Positions 19,161 through 28,646 are shown, numbered from the stretch's first letter. The stretch is 41,244 nt of DNA from Gulosibacter massiliensis (GCA_945949175.1 CAMFDU010000011.1:1-41244); one strand, 5' to 3'. Notes: generated by a model not told the origin, from the letters alone. Numbers and translations: made by a program.

Positions 19161-19188
19161 AAAGGGCGAGCATCAGAGCTCGCCCTTT
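19161..19188. terminator. Bidirectional terminator between tRNA-Leu and pyk
   Basis: A perfect 11-bp stem, AAAGGGCGAGC paired with GCTCGCCCTTT, encloses a 6-nt loop. A-rich and T-rich flanks on both sides let it work for the plus-strand tRNA and for the minus-strand pyk message, whose stop lies 9 nt away. Confidence 0.85.
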
Positions 19189-19197
19189 CTCTGTTAG

Positions 19198-20622
19198 CTA
19201 TTGCTTTGGCATCTTTGTGCCGACGATGTGGACACGAATATCGTTCGTCGAGCCGGCAACACCGGGCGGAGAACCCGAGATGACGACGACTTTGTCGCCT
19301 ATAACGGCTAGACCTTCTGCAAGAAGCGAGTCATCGACCTCGGTAAACATCTGGTCAGTGTGCGTTACTGGCGCTACGAGGTAAGAGGTGATTCCCCAGT
19401 ACAGCGCCATACGTCGACGGATTGCCTCGTTTGTTGCAAACGCTTTCATGGGAATGCGGAAACGAAGCCGTGACATGCGACGGGCGGAGTCTCCGGACTC
19501 GGTGAAAACGCAAACGTATTTCGCTTCAACGAAATCAGCCACGTCTGCCGCAGCGAGCGTGATCGCCCCACCCTGAGTGCGAGGTTTCGTGCCGAGCGGA
19601 AGAATGCGTTCAAGACCGTGTTCTTCGGTGTTTTCGATGATTCGAGCCATCGTCGCGACCGTAATCGCTGGGAAGGCGCCCACACTGGTCTCGCCTGACA
19701 GCATGACAGCATCGGCTCCGTCCAGAATTGCATTAGCAACATCGGACGTCTCGGCGCGTGTTGGCACCGGAGCCGAAATCATGGACTCGAGCATTTGCGT
19801 CGCGACAATCACCGGCTTTGCCATTCGACGGGCCGCCTCTACCGTGCGCTTTTGAACGAGGGGGACTTGCTCGAGCGGCAATTCAACGCCAAGGTCTCCG
19901 CGCGCAACCATAATGGCGTCGAAAGCGTCGACGATTTCTTCGATTGCTTCTACGGCTTGCGGTTTTTCAATCTTGGCAATCACGGGAAGACGAACCCCCT
20001 CCTCTGCCATGATCTCGTGCACACGGGTGACATCAGAGGCGCTGCGGACAAACGACAGGGCAATGTAATCAGCACCGATACGGAGACCCCAGCGCAAGTC
20101 GTCTTCGTCCTTTTCGCTTAGCGCTGGGACATTCACCGCAACACCGGGAAGATTGATCCCCTTGTTGTTAGAGACTGTTCCACCGACGACCACCTCGGTG
20201 CGAACTCGCACACCGTCGGTGTCGAGCACTCGAACGTTAACCTTGCCGTCATCGATGAGCAGTGTGTCGCCCGCGGCGACGTCCTGGGGTAATCCCTTGA
20301 ACGTCGTTCCACAGATATCTTTCGTGCCCTCGATGTCTTCCGTCGTGATGGTGAAGATGTCACCGATGGCAAGCTCGTGGGGACCGTCGGCAAACTTTCC
20401 GAGACGAATCTTGGGTCCCTGAAGATCGACGAGCACGGCTATCGGCTTCCCGAGGTCTGCAGCGACCTTCTTAATGTTGGCAAAAACCTCTTCATGAACC
20501 TCATAGGTGCCATGGCTCAAGTTCATTCGGGCAACATCGACACCCGCTTCGATGACGGCACGAATAGTGTCATAGCTGTTCGTGGCTGGGCCGAGCGTTG
20601 CGACAATTTTTGCGCGTCTCAT
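19198..20622 (-). CDS. pyk: Pyruvate kinase
   Basis: Pyruvate kinase converts phosphoenolpyruvate and ADP to pyruvate and ATP, the last step of glycolysis. The 474-residue protein shows the N-terminal KIVATLGPA and VARMNLSHG substrate motifs (to about residue 38), the B domain, the catalytic metal-site MVARGDLGVELP (about 240-251), and a C-terminal allosteric-type domain containing TESGDSARRMS. A good AAAGGA Shine-Dalgarno lies 5 nt before ATG 20622. It lies 38 nt after lgt and ends at the shared terminator. lgt and pyk are also close neighbours in mycobacteria. Confidence 0.98.
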   Translation of the reverse strand: MRRAKIVATLGPATNSYDTIRAVIEAGVDVARMNLSHGTYEVHEEVFANIKKVAADLGKPIAVLVDLQGPKIRLGKFADGPHELAIGDIFTITTEDIEGTKDICGTTFKGLPQDVAAGDTLLIDDGKVNVRVLDTDGVRVRTEVVVGGTVSNNKGINLPGVAVNVPALSEKDEDDLRWGLRIGADYIALSFVRSASDVTRVHEIMAEEGVRLPVIAKIEKPQAVEAIEEIVDAFDAIMVARGDLGVELPLEQVPLVQKRTVEAARRMAKPVIVATQMLESMISAPVPTRAETSDVANAILDGADAVMLSGETSVGAFPAITVATMARIIENTEEHGLERILPLGTKPRTQGGAITLAAADVADFVEAKYVCVFTESGDSARRMSRLRFRIPMKAFATNEAIRRRMALYWGITSYLVAPVTHTDQMFTEVDDSLLAEGLAVIGDKVVVISGSPPGVAGSTNDIRVHIVGTKMPKQ

Positions 20623-20660
20623 GTCGTCCTTTGTTATCGTCTGCGGACTGTGATTCCGAG

Positions 20661-21650
20661 TTACCGAGAAGAGCGAGTCGTCCGTACACGCGATCCGGGT
20701 GACTCGGTATCGACGGCGAGTTCCTCCGCGGTATAGCTGTTTTTCGATTCTAGTCCTGTTTGGGAATCTGGACCTCGACCGGGCACGTACGCGGCGGGTT
20801 CAAAGCCCGGGTGTCGTCTCGCTTGCAGCAGGAAGATAGCTACTCCGAGCAGGACTGCGGCGAACGCCCCCCAGACATTCACTCGAACACCAAGGAAGGA
20901 CTCACTCGGGTCGAGCCGAATGGTTTCGATTGCCATTCGCCCGATTCCGTACCAGACCAGATACAACGCGAAGTTCCGACCCCATTGCAGCTGGAAACGA
21001 TGTCCCGCCCAGATAATGACGGCGGCACCGAGCAGGTTCCACAGTGCTTCGTAGAGGAATGTCGGATGAAACAGGGTGTCTGCCGGCAGACCGAGTGGGA
21101 ATGCGGGATTCAGCGGGTCGATTTGGAGTCCCCACGGCAAGTCGGTCGGGCCACCGTAGAGTTCTTGGTTGAAGTAGTTTCCGAATCGGCCGAGTGCCTG
21201 GGCAATGATGAGGCCAGGGGCGATGGCGTCGAGAAGAGCCGTGAAACGCAAACCACTAAGGCGGCAGCCGATCCACCCCCCAACAGCTCCGAGAATGAGA
21301 GCACCGAAGATTGCAAGGCCGCCCTCCCACACGTAAAACACACGCATGATGTCCTGACCTGCGAAGTAGTCCGAAGGGTGCGTGAGCACGTGATAGGCCC
21401 GCCCGCCAATGATGCCGAGAGGGATAGCGAACAACGAGATGTCGAGAATCAACCCGGACTCAACCCCGCGCGCGACGAGTCGCCGATTGGTGACGATGAG
21501 CCCGACGATAATTCCCAGCAAGATGCACAGCGCGTATGCGTGAATCGTCAGATCGAATGTGAACCAGGTTGCACCGTTGTCGCGGAGCCATTCGCCAAGG
21601 TTGAACGACCGCCACTCGGGCGGCGGGGAGGGAATGCTGGCGAGAATCAC
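20661..21650 (-). CDS. lgt: Prolipoprotein diacylglyceryl transferase
   Basis: Lgt attaches diacylglycerol from phosphatidylglycerol to the lipobox cysteine of prolipoproteins, at the cytoplasmic membrane. The 329-residue protein has about seven hydrophobic segments, starting with FTFDLTIHAYALCILLGIIVG. It carries the family signature GRFGNYFNQELYG (about 155-167) and EGGLAIFG, in the position of the HGG motif of proteobacterial Lgt. The last 45 residues form a polar, disordered-looking tail, as in many actinobacteria. The GTG start has an AAAGGA Shine-Dalgarno. It follows the trp cluster by 24 nt, a conserved linkage with no known functional reason. Confidence 0.96.
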   Translation of the reverse strand: MILASIPSPPPEWRSFNLGEWLRDNGATWFTFDLTIHAYALCILLGIIVGLIVTNRRLVARGVESGLILDISLFAIPLGIIGGRAYHVLTHPSDYFAGQDIMRVFYVWEGGLAIFGALILGAVGGWIGCRLSGLRFTALLDAIAPGLIIAQALGRFGNYFNQELYGGPTDLPWGLQIDPLNPAFPLGLPADTLFHPTFLYEALWNLLGAAVIIWAGHRFQLQWGRNFALYLVWYGIGRMAIETIRLDPSESFLGVRVNVWGAFAAVLLGVAIFLLQARRHPGFEPAAYVPGRGPDSQTGLESKNSYTAEELAVDTESPGSRVRTTRSSR

Positions 21651-21671
21651 GGACGTCCTTTCGACACGTTC

Positions 21672-21677
21672 AGCCTA
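21672..21677 (-). promoter_or_regulatory. Possible -10 element (TAGGCT) for lgt
   Basis: TAGGCT, which includes the trpA TAG stop, lies 21 nt before the lgt GTG. It would give a short leader that carries the AAAGGA ribosome-binding site. No -35 is seen. lgt may equally be read through from trpA. Confidence 0.3.
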
Positions 21678-22469
21678 ACCTTGACGGGCAGAGAGACCCG
21701 CCACAAGCTCGGTCGTAACACGCGCGACTCCAGCTGCGCCGTCGTCGCCAAGTGCCGAGACCAGATGCGAACCGACAATCGCACCAGAGGCAAAACTGTT
21801 GACACTGCGCACGTGTTCGTCGGTCGAGATGCCGACGCCAACACACACGTGGGTTGCACCCAACGCGTTAAGGCGTCCCACAAGGGTTCGCGCAGCCACG
21901 TCGACATCGGCGCGAGCACCGGTGATACCCATCGTCGACACCGCGTACACAAACCCGCGAGAATGGGCAATTGCCGATGAGAGTCGATCGTCCGTCGATG
22001 AGGGCGCCGCAAGGAACACTCGATCCAGACCGTGCTTGTCCGACACCGCAATCCACTCGGCCGCTTCGTCGGGAATCAGGTCAGGTGTGATGAGCCCCAC
22101 TCCCCCTGCAGCCTTTAGATCTGTGGCGAATCGGTCGATACCGTATTGGACGACTGGATTCCAGTACGTCATCACCAAAATTGGTGTGTCGACCTTGGCT
22201 GTCACCGCCTGAATAATCTCGAACAACTGCGTGAGCCGGAATCCAGTTTCGAGCGCTGCGTTGGTAGCTCGTTGAATCACGACACCATCCATCACCGGAT
22301 CCGAATACGGCACGCCTAATTCGATGATGTCGACGCCACTCTCTGACAGGGCGATGAGCGCGTCGATGCACGTTTTTACGTTAGGGAAACCCGCCGGAAG
22401 GTAACCAACGAGAACGCCTCGTCCGTCAGCGCGTGCAGCGTCGATGACCGCTTCCACAGGCGATGTCAC
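21675..22469 (-). CDS. trpA: Tryptophan synthase alpha subunit
   Basis: TrpA cleaves indole-3-glycerol phosphate to indole, which is channelled to TrpB in the alpha2-beta2 complex. The 264-residue TIM barrel has the catalytic pair Glu50 and Asp61 in [15 protein letters not shown], matching Glu49/Asp60 of the Salmonella enzyme. Its phosphate-binding loops are intact. The start overlaps the trpB stop by 4 nt, so the two subunits are translationally coupled, consistent with their 1:1 assembly. It is the last gene of the trpE-C-B-A run. Confidence 0.97.
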   Translation of the reverse strand: MTSPVEAVIDAARADGRGVLVGYLPAGFPNVKTCIDALIALSESGVDIIELGVPYSDPVMDGVVIQRATNAALETGFRLTQLFEIIQAVTAKVDTPILVMTYWNPVVQYGIDRFATDLKAAGGVGLITPDLIPDEAAEWIAVSDKHGLDRVFLAAPSSTDDRLSSAIAHSRGFVYAVSTMGITGARADVDVAARTLVGRLNALGATHVCVGVGISTDEHVRSVNSFASGAIVGSHLVSALGDDGAAGVARVTTELVAGLSARQG

Positions 22470-23668
22470 TGAGAGCCCCCGAGGAAGCCGAAGTACCGTC
22501 CGGCTGTTTCCATGTCCTTGTCACCACGCCCAGAGAGGTTGATGAGGATGATGTCGGACGGTTTTAGCGTGCGAGCGAGGTCGAGTGCCCCAGCCAAGGC
22601 GTGGGCGGTCTCAATAGCAGGGATGATTCCTTCGGTGCGTGAAAGATCCAGCATGCCCTGCATCGCCTCGGAATCCGAGATTCCGATGTAAGTTGCTCGT
22701 CCGCTGTCCTTCAGCCACGCATGCTCAGGGCCGATTCCCGGGTAGTCAAGCCCAGCCGAGATCGAGTGCGACTCGATTGTTTGTCCGTCTTCGTCCTGCA
22801 AAACGTAGGTCTTTGCTCCGTGCAGAACTCCAGGGCGACCGCGCTGCAACGTCGCTGCATGACGAGGTGTGTCGATGCCATCGCCGGCTGCTTCGTAGCC
22901 GACCAACGCGACATCATCGTCATCGAGGAAGGCGTGGAAGATTCCCATCGCGTTGGAACCACCTCCAACACACGCCACAACCGCTGTGGGCAGTCGTCCT
23001 TCGGTATCAAGGATTTGTTGACGCGCTTCGTTGCCGATGATCGAGTGGAAGTCGCGAACCATCACGGGGAATGGATGAGGGCCTGCGACCGTACCGAGCA
23101 AATAGTGGGTATGTTCGACGTTCGCGACCCAGTCCCGCATCGCCTCGTTAATCGCGTCCTTCAAGGTGCGTGATCCATGAACAACAGGGACTACATCCGC
23201 ACCTAACAACTTCATCCGTGCAACATTGAGCGCTTGACGTTCCGTGTCAACCTCTCCCATGTACACGACACAGGACATCCCCATCAGTGCGGCGGCTGTC
23301 GCCGTCGCCACACCATGTTGGCCGGCGCCGGTCTCTGCAATGAGCCGGTTCTTCCCAAGGCGCTTCGCGAGTAGGGCTTGTCCGAGCACGTTGTTGATCT
23401 TGTGAGAGCCGGTGTGGTTGAGGTCTTCACGCTTGAGCAGTATGCGCGCCCCACCGGCAAGAGCCGCGAAACGATGGGCTTCGGTAATGATGGACGGGCG
23501 CCCGGTGTAGGTGCGGTGCAGTTCGGCAAGTTCGGCCTGAAATACTGCGTCGGTTTTTGCTGCCGTATAGGCAGCGTCGAGTTCGTCAAGGGCCGCAATG
23601 AGTGACTCTGGGACGAAACGACCGCCGTATTCTCCGAAATACGGACCTAGCTCAGCGCGAAGGGACAT
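22466..23668 (-). CDS. trpB: Tryptophan synthase beta subunit
   Basis: TrpB is the pyridoxal-phosphate enzyme that joins indole to serine. The 400-residue protein has the PLP lysine Lys90 in HTGSHKINN and the phosphate-cradle GGGSNAMG (about 230-237). N-terminal [14 protein letters not shown] is typical of TrpB1, the form that partners TrpA. It overlaps trpC by 1 nt (TGATG) and trpA by 4 nt, giving a tightly coupled C-B-A string. Confidence 0.98.
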   Translation of the reverse strand: MSLRAELGPYFGEYGGRFVPESLIAALDELDAAYTAAKTDAVFQAELAELHRTYTGRPSIITEAHRFAALAGGARILLKREDLNHTGSHKINNVLGQALLAKRLGKNRLIAETGAGQHGVATATAAALMGMSCVVYMGEVDTERQALNVARMKLLGADVVPVVHGSRTLKDAINEAMRDWVANVEHTHYLLGTVAGPHPFPVMVRDFHSIIGNEARQQILDTEGRLPTAVVACVGGGSNAMGIFHAFLDDDDVALVGYEAAGDGIDTPRHAATLQRGRPGVLHGAKTYVLQDEDGQTIESHSISAGLDYPGIGPEHAWLKDSGRATYIGISDSEAMQGMLDLSRTEGIIPAIETAHALAGALDLARTLKPSDIILINLSGRGDKDMETAGRYFGFLGGSQ

Positions 23669-24444
23669 CAGGTCACCTCTCGGAATTGTTCAACGACCGC
23701 GCGGGCGTTCCCGGCCGTCACGAGTGCTTCTCCGACGAGAACCACGTCAGCACCAGCGGAACGGTATGCCTTAACATCATCGACGGTGTCCACTGCTGAT
23801 TCCGCGACAGCGATAGCGTCTGCGGGAATGAGATCTCGAACCATTCCAAAAAGAGTGCGATCGAGTTCGAAGGTCGACAGATCTCGAGCATTAACACCGA
23901 TCAGCCCGGCGCCAATGTCAGCGGCTTGGCGGACTTCATCGGCCGAGTGCGCTTCGACGAGCACAGTAAGGCCCAATTGACGAGAAAACGCGTGGAGTCG
24001 CTCGAGAGCAGAACGATCGAGAGCAGCAACTATTAAGAGGACGATGTCGGCCCCAGCCGCACGGGCTTCGAGAATCTGGTATTCCTCAGAGATGAAGTCC
24101 TTACGCAACAGCGGCACCGCGACGCGTTCTCTGACGTCTTCGAGGTCGCGCAGCGTTCCACCGAAACGCCGTTCCTCGGTCAAAACCGAGATCGCATCCG
24201 CTCCACCCTCGACATACGACTCGGCAAGAGCGGGGGCATCATCAATCGCGGCGAGTGCTCCCTTCGAGGGACTCGCCCTCTTGATCTCGGCAATCAATCG
24301 CACGTGGTGCGTCGGCGCGAGGGACTGATACGCATCAATCGGATCATGCCTCCGAAGCGCCCGCCGTTCAATCTCGGCATAGGAAACGCTTTCACGCCGC
24401 GTAGCTGCGTCCTCGAGCGCACCAGCAGTCAAGGCGTCCAGCAC
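23668..24444 (-). CDS. trpC: Indole-3-glycerol phosphate synthase
   Basis: TrpC closes the indole ring from carboxyphenylamino-deoxyribulose phosphate. The 258-residue single-function TIM barrel shows [13 protein letters not shown] (near 50) with the substrate-binding lysine, LLRKDFI with the second catalytic lysine (near 113), and [11 protein letters not shown] further on. It is not fused to TrpF. The GTG start lies 2 nt after the HGxxPAAW gene, and the stop overlaps trpB. TrpD, TrpF and TrpG are not in the window. Confidence 0.97.
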   Translation of the reverse strand: MLDALTAGALEDAATRRESVSYAEIERRALRRHDPIDAYQSLAPTHHVRLIAEIKRASPSKGALAAIDDAPALAESYVEGGADAISVLTEERRFGGTLRDLEDVRERVAVPLLRKDFISEEYQILEARAAGADIVLLIVAALDRSALERLHAFSRQLGLTVLVEAHSADEVRQAADIGAGLIGVNARDLSTFELDRTLFGMVRDLIPADAIAVAESAVDTVDDVKAYRSAGADVVLVGEALVTAGNARAVVEQFREVT

Positions 24445-24446
24445 GA

Positions 24447-24671
24447 CTAGTGCGGAGCCTTGGTCTTTGAGCCGCCAACACCGTAACCAGCTTTCGCCAT
24501 GAGCGTTCCGACGATTGGACCGACAACGAGAAGCGCGGAACTCGCCCAGACGAGGAGGGGCTGGTCGAGCCAGAAGAACAAGGTTCCTGCCGTAGCACCA
24601 ATGAGCATAATTGTTACTCCGGTCCAGGCAGCGGGAGAAGAGCCGTGTCCGGGATCGTGCGCGTCGTTCAT
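24447..24671 (-). CDS. HGxxPAAW-family small membrane protein
   Basis: A 74-residue protein with the family-defining motif HGSSPAAWTGV near residue 9. Two predicted transmembrane helices follow (about 20-35 and 38-58) and a basic C-terminal tail ends it. The family is known only as a small actinobacterial membrane protein linked to trp genes; its function is unknown. It sits between trpE and trpC with gaps of 17 and 2 nt, so it is expressed with tryptophan synthesis. An AGGAACGAC Shine-Dalgarno precedes the ATG. The larger Trp-associated membrane protein often next to it is missing. Confidence 0.88.
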   Translation of the reverse strand: MNDAHDPGHGSSPAAWTGVTIMLIGATAGTLFFWLDQPLLVWASSALLVVGPIVGTLMAKAGYGVGGSKTKAPH

Positions 24672-24688
24672 GTCGTTCCTCCTGGCCC

Positions 24689-26200
24689 TCAGTCTAGCGC
24701 GGGGAGCAGGGCGTTCGCCGCGGCGATTGCTCGAAGCGGGGCAGCCGCTTTGTTGACTGTCTCGTCGTACTCGCTCTGTGGAACTGAGTCAGCGACGATG
24801 CCAGCGCCCGCTTGCACTGAAGCTCTTCCGTCCACAATGACCGCAGTTCGGATGGCGATCGCCAGGTCTGAGTCGCCGCCGAAACCGATGTACCCAACCA
24901 CTCCTCCGTACACTCCGCGACCAGCGGGCTCCAGCTCGTCAATGATCTCGAGTGCGCGTGGTTTTGGAGCTCCGGATAGCGTTCCCGCCGGAAAAGTCGC
25001 TCGGAAGACGTCAATCGGAGTCGACCCCGGCGCTAGGTCGCCTTCGACACTCGATACGAGGTGCATGATGTGCGAGAAACGTTCGACGTTCATGAACTCG
25101 GTGACCTCGACCGTCCCCGGGGTGCACACGCGTGAGAGATCATTGCGTGCCAAATCGACGAGCATCAAGTGTTCGGCGCGCTCCTTCACATCGGCCAGCA
25201 ATCCCTCGGCCAACTGAGCGTCTCGTTCAGGGGTGTCTCCGCGTGGCCGGCTACCAGCAATCGGGTGGCTGAACACACGATTGTCGTTGACTTTGACAAG
25301 AGCCTCGGGCGACGATCCCACCACCGCGAACGGTTTCCCGTTGGCGCTTTCGAGGTTCAAAAGGTACATGTATGGCGACGGATTGAGTGCCCGCAACATT
25401 CGATAGACATCCGTGCTGGTGGCCGTTACATCGGTGTCAAAACGCTGAGAGATGACCACTTGAAAAACATCACCCTCATGAATGAAGTGTTGAGAAGTCG
25501 ACACCGAATTAAGGAATGTCTGGGGTTCGGTGCGATAAGTCGGGTTCGGTGCTGTCGTCGCAGGAGGTGTCAGCGGAGCGAGCGATACCGCGGTTCTGAG
25601 GCTCGCCGTGATGTCATCTAAGCGCAACTGCGCGGAATCCCAAAGATCGTCAAGGTCATCGGTGGCCAGTACGGCAGTCGCAACGTGCAACAACGACGTC
25701 CGGTGGTCGAACACCAGCAGGTCACGGACGAACAACAGTGATTGGCCCGGAACTCCCGATTCGTCCTTTGGCGCATTGGGCAAATACTCGATTTCTCTGA
25801 TGGTGTCCCACCCCAGATACCCGACCAAACCGCTCGTCAACGGTGGCAGTTCGGTCGGGGCCGGCGACGCCCATCGTGCATACAACGCGTCGAGCGCGTC
25901 GAGTCGCCGTGGTGGGACGGATCCTCCGAAGGCACGCTCTTCGGACAATCCGTTGTCGAGCCATACGGATTGTTCCTCCTGTTCAGTAAGACATCCCCAC
26001 GCCGAGAGCCCGACGAACGAGTAACGCGACCAAATGCCGCCCTGTTCGGCTGATTCGAGGAGAAAAGTGCCAGGACGCCCGTCCGTGAGGTGCGAATACA
26101 GCGCAACAGGAGAGACGGAATCGACGAACACCGAACGGATGACCGTGACGACAGGACCTATTGCCGCCGCACGCTCGAATTCGGCACGTGTCGTTGTCAT
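24689..26200 (-). CDS. trpE: Anthranilate synthase component I
   Basis: TrpE makes anthranilate from chorismate, using ammonia supplied by TrpG, the committed step of tryptophan synthesis. The 503 residues are normal. LLES at 47-50 is the tryptophan feedback-binding motif, so end-product inhibition is expected. C-terminal chorismate-binding signatures include IAGSRPRG, HLMLVDLARNDL and GTLSGAPKPRALEII. It is the first trp gene after a 77-nt spacer. That spacer holds no Trp-rich leader peptide and no attenuator-like hairpin pair that I can see. TrpG must be encoded elsewhere. Confidence 0.97.
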   Translation of the reverse strand: MTTTRAEFERAAAIGPVVTVIRSVFVDSVSPVALYSHLTDGRPGTFLLESAEQGGIWSRYSFVGLSAWGCLTEQEEQSVWLDNGLSEERAFGGSVPPRRLDALDALYARWASPAPTELPPLTSGLVGYLGWDTIREIEYLPNAPKDESGVPGQSLLFVRDLLVFDHRTSLLHVATAVLATDDLDDLWDSAQLRLDDITASLRTAVSLAPLTPPATTAPNPTYRTEPQTFLNSVSTSQHFIHEGDVFQVVISQRFDTDVTATSTDVYRMLRALNPSPYMYLLNLESANGKPFAVVGSSPEALVKVNDNRVFSHPIAGSRPRGDTPERDAQLAEGLLADVKERAEHLMLVDLARNDLSRVCTPGTVEVTEFMNVERFSHIMHLVSSVEGDLAPGSTPIDVFRATFPAGTLSGAPKPRALEIIDELEPAGRGVYGGVVGYIGFGGDSDLAIAIRTAVIVDGRASVQAGAGIVADSVPQSEYDETVNKAAAPLRAIAAANALLPALD

Positions 26201-26277
26201 GCTTTCACGCCCTTTGTCGTCAGAACTGGATAAACGAGGACCTAACGCTCGGTAGTGTTTATTGGTTCTCTAATCGG
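26201..26277 (-). other. trpE upstream spacer, promoter not resolved
   Basis: This 77-nt region between the FKBP stop and the trpE start is moderately AT-rich (GAACCAATAAACACT on the minus strand). It should contain the trp promoter if trpE starts its own unit. No -35/-10 pair at standard spacing stands out, and no Trp codons occur in a short leader ORF. Confidence 0.3.
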
Positions 26278-26634
26278 CTAACGAACGGCAAGGAGATCGA
26301 TGACGAAGACCAATGTCTGACCGGACAAACGATGACCGCCGCCAACAGGACCGTAAGCCCACATCGGAGGACAAATGAGTTTCCTGCGCCCGCCCACCTT
26401 CATTCCGGGAATTCCCTCTTGCCACCCGCGAATCAGACCATTAAGAGGGAATTCGATGCTTTCGCCACGATTCCATGATGCGTCGAACTCTTCCCCTTCG
26501 AATGTCACACCGAGGTAATGAACTTCGACGTTGCCGCCGGACGACGCCTCGGCGCCGTCGCCAACCGTGAGGTCTTCGATGACGAGTTCGGTGGGTTCCG
26601 GCCCAAGCGTGGGTTCAATTTCGGGCTTGTTCAT
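26278..26634 (-). CDS. FKBP-type peptidyl-prolyl isomerase
   Basis: This FKBP domain catalyses proline cis-trans isomerisation. I choose ATG 26634 (118 residues): AGGAG lies 4 nt before it and overlaps the rpe stop, while the ORF-track start would lie within rpe. Family residues are clear: VEVHYLG, FDASW, LIRGWQEGIPGMKVGGRRKL and the FVIDLL end strand. There is no signal peptide or lipobox, so it is cytoplasmic. The aromatic binding-pocket residues look present, so activity is likely. It lies 7 nt after rpe and before trpE. Confidence 0.93.
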   Translation of the reverse strand: MNKPEIEPTLGPEPTELVIEDLTVGDGAEASSGGNVEVHYLGVTFEGEEFDASWNRGESIEFPLNGLIRGWQEGIPGMKVGGRRKLICPPMWAYGPVGGGHRLSGQTLVFVIDLLAVR

Positions 26635-26641
26635 GTTGCTC

Positions 26642-27307
26642 CTAGTGATGTGAATGTTCTCGGGCAATCCTACGGAGATTCTCGATAGCTATTGATGGGT
26701 TATCGGTGCCGTAAACGGCCGAGCCCGCGACGAAGGTGTCAGCACCAGCCTCCGCTGCAAGTTCGATCGTGAGCGCATCTACCCCGCCGTCGACTTGAAT
26801 CCACAACTCTGTCCCGGTCTTTGCTCGAAACGCTGCGACCTCTCGTACCTTCTGCATCTGATCCGCCAAGAACTTTTGGCCGCCGAACCCGGGCTCGACG
26901 GTCATCACGAGGATTTGGTCGAAGTGTTCGGCGATCTCTTCGATCTCGGAAAATGGTGTTCCGGGTTTGAGCGCGATTCCGACTCGTGAACCGATGGCGT
27001 GGATGGCTGAGGCAACAGCAACCGGATCGGCCGTCGCCTCGACGTGAAGCGTGACGGACTCTGCGCCCAACTCGGCGTAACCAGGCGCCCAGCGATCTTG
27101 ATCCGCAATCATGAGGTGGACGTCGAGCGGAATCGGTGACGTTGCCTTGATCCGCTCAACCATTTGAGGCCCAAAGGTGAGGTTGGGGACAAAGTGGTTG
27201 TCCATCACGTCCACGTGAGCAAAATCAGCGTTATCAATCCGCGCCAAATCGTGGGCCATGTTGGCGAAATCCGCACTGAGGATGCTGGGGTTGATTCGAA
27301 CTGTCAT
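26642..27307 (-). CDS. rpe: Ribulose-phosphate 3-epimerase
   Basis: Rpe interconverts ribulose 5-phosphate and xylulose 5-phosphate in the pentose phosphate pathway. The 221-residue TIM barrel carries INPSILSADF, HVDVMDNHFVPN (metal-site His and Asp), DVHLMI, MTVEPGFGGQKF and QVDGGV, all family signatures in the expected order. It follows rsmB by 10 nt. TAACCT, formed from the rsmB stop, lies 7 nt before the ATG, so a leaderless start is possible. Its stop codon overlaps the Shine-Dalgarno of the FKBP gene. Confidence 0.97.
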   Translation of the reverse strand: MTVRINPSILSADFANMAHDLARIDNADFAHVDVMDNHFVPNLTFGPQMVERIKATSPIPLDVHLMIADQDRWAPGYAELGAESVTLHVEATADPVAVASAIHAIGSRVGIALKPGTPFSEIEEIAEHFDQILVMTVEPGFGGQKFLADQMQKVREVAAFRAKTGTELWIQVDGGVDALTIELAAEAGADTFVAGSAVYGTDNPSIAIENLRRIAREHSHH

Positions 27308-27314
27308 TTCCGTC

Positions 27315-27320
27315 AGGTTA
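27315..27320 (-). promoter_or_regulatory. Weak leaderless-type -10 candidate (TAACCT) for rpe
   Basis: TAACCT, then 7 nt, then the rpe ATG; TAA is the rsmB stop codon. The spacing is one base longer than in the six stronger cases. GACGGAA before the ATG offers at most a weak ribosome-binding site. Confidence 0.25.
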
Positions 27321-28646
27321 TCGCGTCCGGCGAATCAACTGAATGAACATCGCATCAGTGTCGTGTCGGTGCGGGTACAACTGAACCGCCGTGCCGCGTG
27401 TCGCCCCTGTCATATGCGGGGCGACAACCCCGAGAGTCGCAGCCGTATCGAGAGCCTCGGCTTCAGGGCGCTCGGCAAGAACCGCGTCCACAACATCGAC
27501 AGTCTCTTCGGTGAGAGGCGAGCACGTCACGTACGCAACGACGCCCCCGACCGTAAGGCTGCCCAGTGCGGCAGAGAGCAATTCACGCTGTAGCGGAACA
27601 AGTTCGTCAAGGTCTTCAAGGCTTTTTCGCCAGCGCGATTCGGGCCGTCTGCGCAATGCCCCCAGTCCGGTGCACGGCGCGTCGACAAGGATTCGGTCGA
27701 AGGCATCGGGGTTCTCGGAACACAACTCGCGTCCGTCGCGAACAGTAACATCGACCCGCCCGCCGAACGGCGCAAGCGATTTCCGCACGAGCTCTGCTCG
27801 GTGCGCTTGCTCCTCGTTCGCTTCCACCGTCACACCGGCGACAAGGCCCACCGCTGCGAGGACGGCGGTCTTGCCACCCGGCCCAGCACACAGATCGAGC
27901 CAACGTTCGCCACCGCGAATCGGCGCCACAGCGGTCAACAGCAACGCCGCCAATTGCGAGCCTTCGTCTTGAACCCGAACAACTCCATCGGTGACTCCGG
28001 GCTCCTCGTTCAATGACCCTCCGCGCGAATGAAAACCGAATGGTGAAAAAGGCGTGGGTTCAGCTCCTATTGGTCGATGCGCCAGCCCAGGGAGTGCGAT
28101 AAGCGTCGGAACGGGTGGTGTGTTGTTGGCGACGAGCAGTTCGTCAGCCTCACTGGCCCCCAGTAGTTCAGTGAACTCTCGGACGATCCATTCGGGGTGG
28201 GAGTAGGCAATCGCTAGACCAGCGATATTGGTCGCGTTCGCTGTGATTGATTCCCGCCACTCTTCGGGCGTGCGCTTCGATACGGCCCGAAGGGTTGCAT
28301 TGACAAAACCGGATGCGCGACGAACGCGGCGGTTCGCAAGATTAACCCACTCATTGATGATGTGAGGCGGGTCGCGCCGAACGATCAGTTCGTAGGTGGC
28401 CAAACGCAACAAGTCGAGCACATCGGCATCGACGCGTGCCCACGATCCCGTCACGCAGTCGCGGAGGACCCCGTCCAACAATGACCGCCACCGAAGCGAG
28501 CCATAAGTCAGATCAGTCGCATGTCCGGAGTCCCGTGAGCTCAAACGGGCATCACGAATTGCATTCGGCAGAATCAGATTTGAATACGCATCGTCGATTC
28601 GCACGTGCGCCGTGACGTCAAGCGCGACCTCGCGCGCCGTCGTCAT
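27318..28646 (-). CDS. rsmB: 16S rRNA m5C967 methyltransferase
   Basis: RsmB methylates cytosine 967 of 16S rRNA. The 442-residue protein has an N-terminal NusB-like RNA-binding domain (about 1-140) and a C-terminal Rossmann methyltransferase. SAM motif I is DLCAGPGGKTAVLAA (about 250). Both family cysteines are present, in DAPCTGLGALRRRPESRWR and in VTCSPLTEET. It overlaps the fmt stop by 4 nt (ATGA), the conserved fmt-rsmB pairing of translation functions. Confidence 0.96.
   Translation of the reverse strand: MTTAREVALDVTAHVRIDDAYSNLILPNAIRDARLSSRDSGHATDLTYGSLRWRSLLDGVLRDCVTGSWARVDADVLDLLRLATYELIVRRDPPHIINEWVNLANRRVRRASGFVNATLRAVSKRTPEEWRESITANATNIAGLAIAYSHPEWIVREFTELLGASEADELLVANNTPPVPTLIALPGLAHRPIGAEPTPFSPFGFHSRGGSLNEEPGVTDGVVRVQDEGSQLAALLLTAVAPIRGGERWLDLCAGPGGKTAVLAAVGLVAGVTVEANEEQAHRAELVRKSLAPFGGRVDVTVRDGRELCSENPDAFDRILVDAPCTGLGALRRRPESRWRKSLEDLDELVPLQRELLSAALGSLTVGGVVAYVTCSPLTEETVDVVDAVLAERPEAEALDTAATLGVVAPHMTGATRGTAVQLYPHRHDTDAMFIQLIRRTR

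Noticed and set aside
20760-21980. 406-residue plus-strand ORF antisense to lgt and trpA
   Set aside because: It shadows two certain genes, shows no recognisable family or hydrophobic core, and has a polar composition typical of reverse-frame reading of GC-rich genes.
26201-26277. Possible trp attenuator leader before trpE
   Set aside because: No short ORF with tandem Trp codons and no competing hairpins with a U tract are visible.
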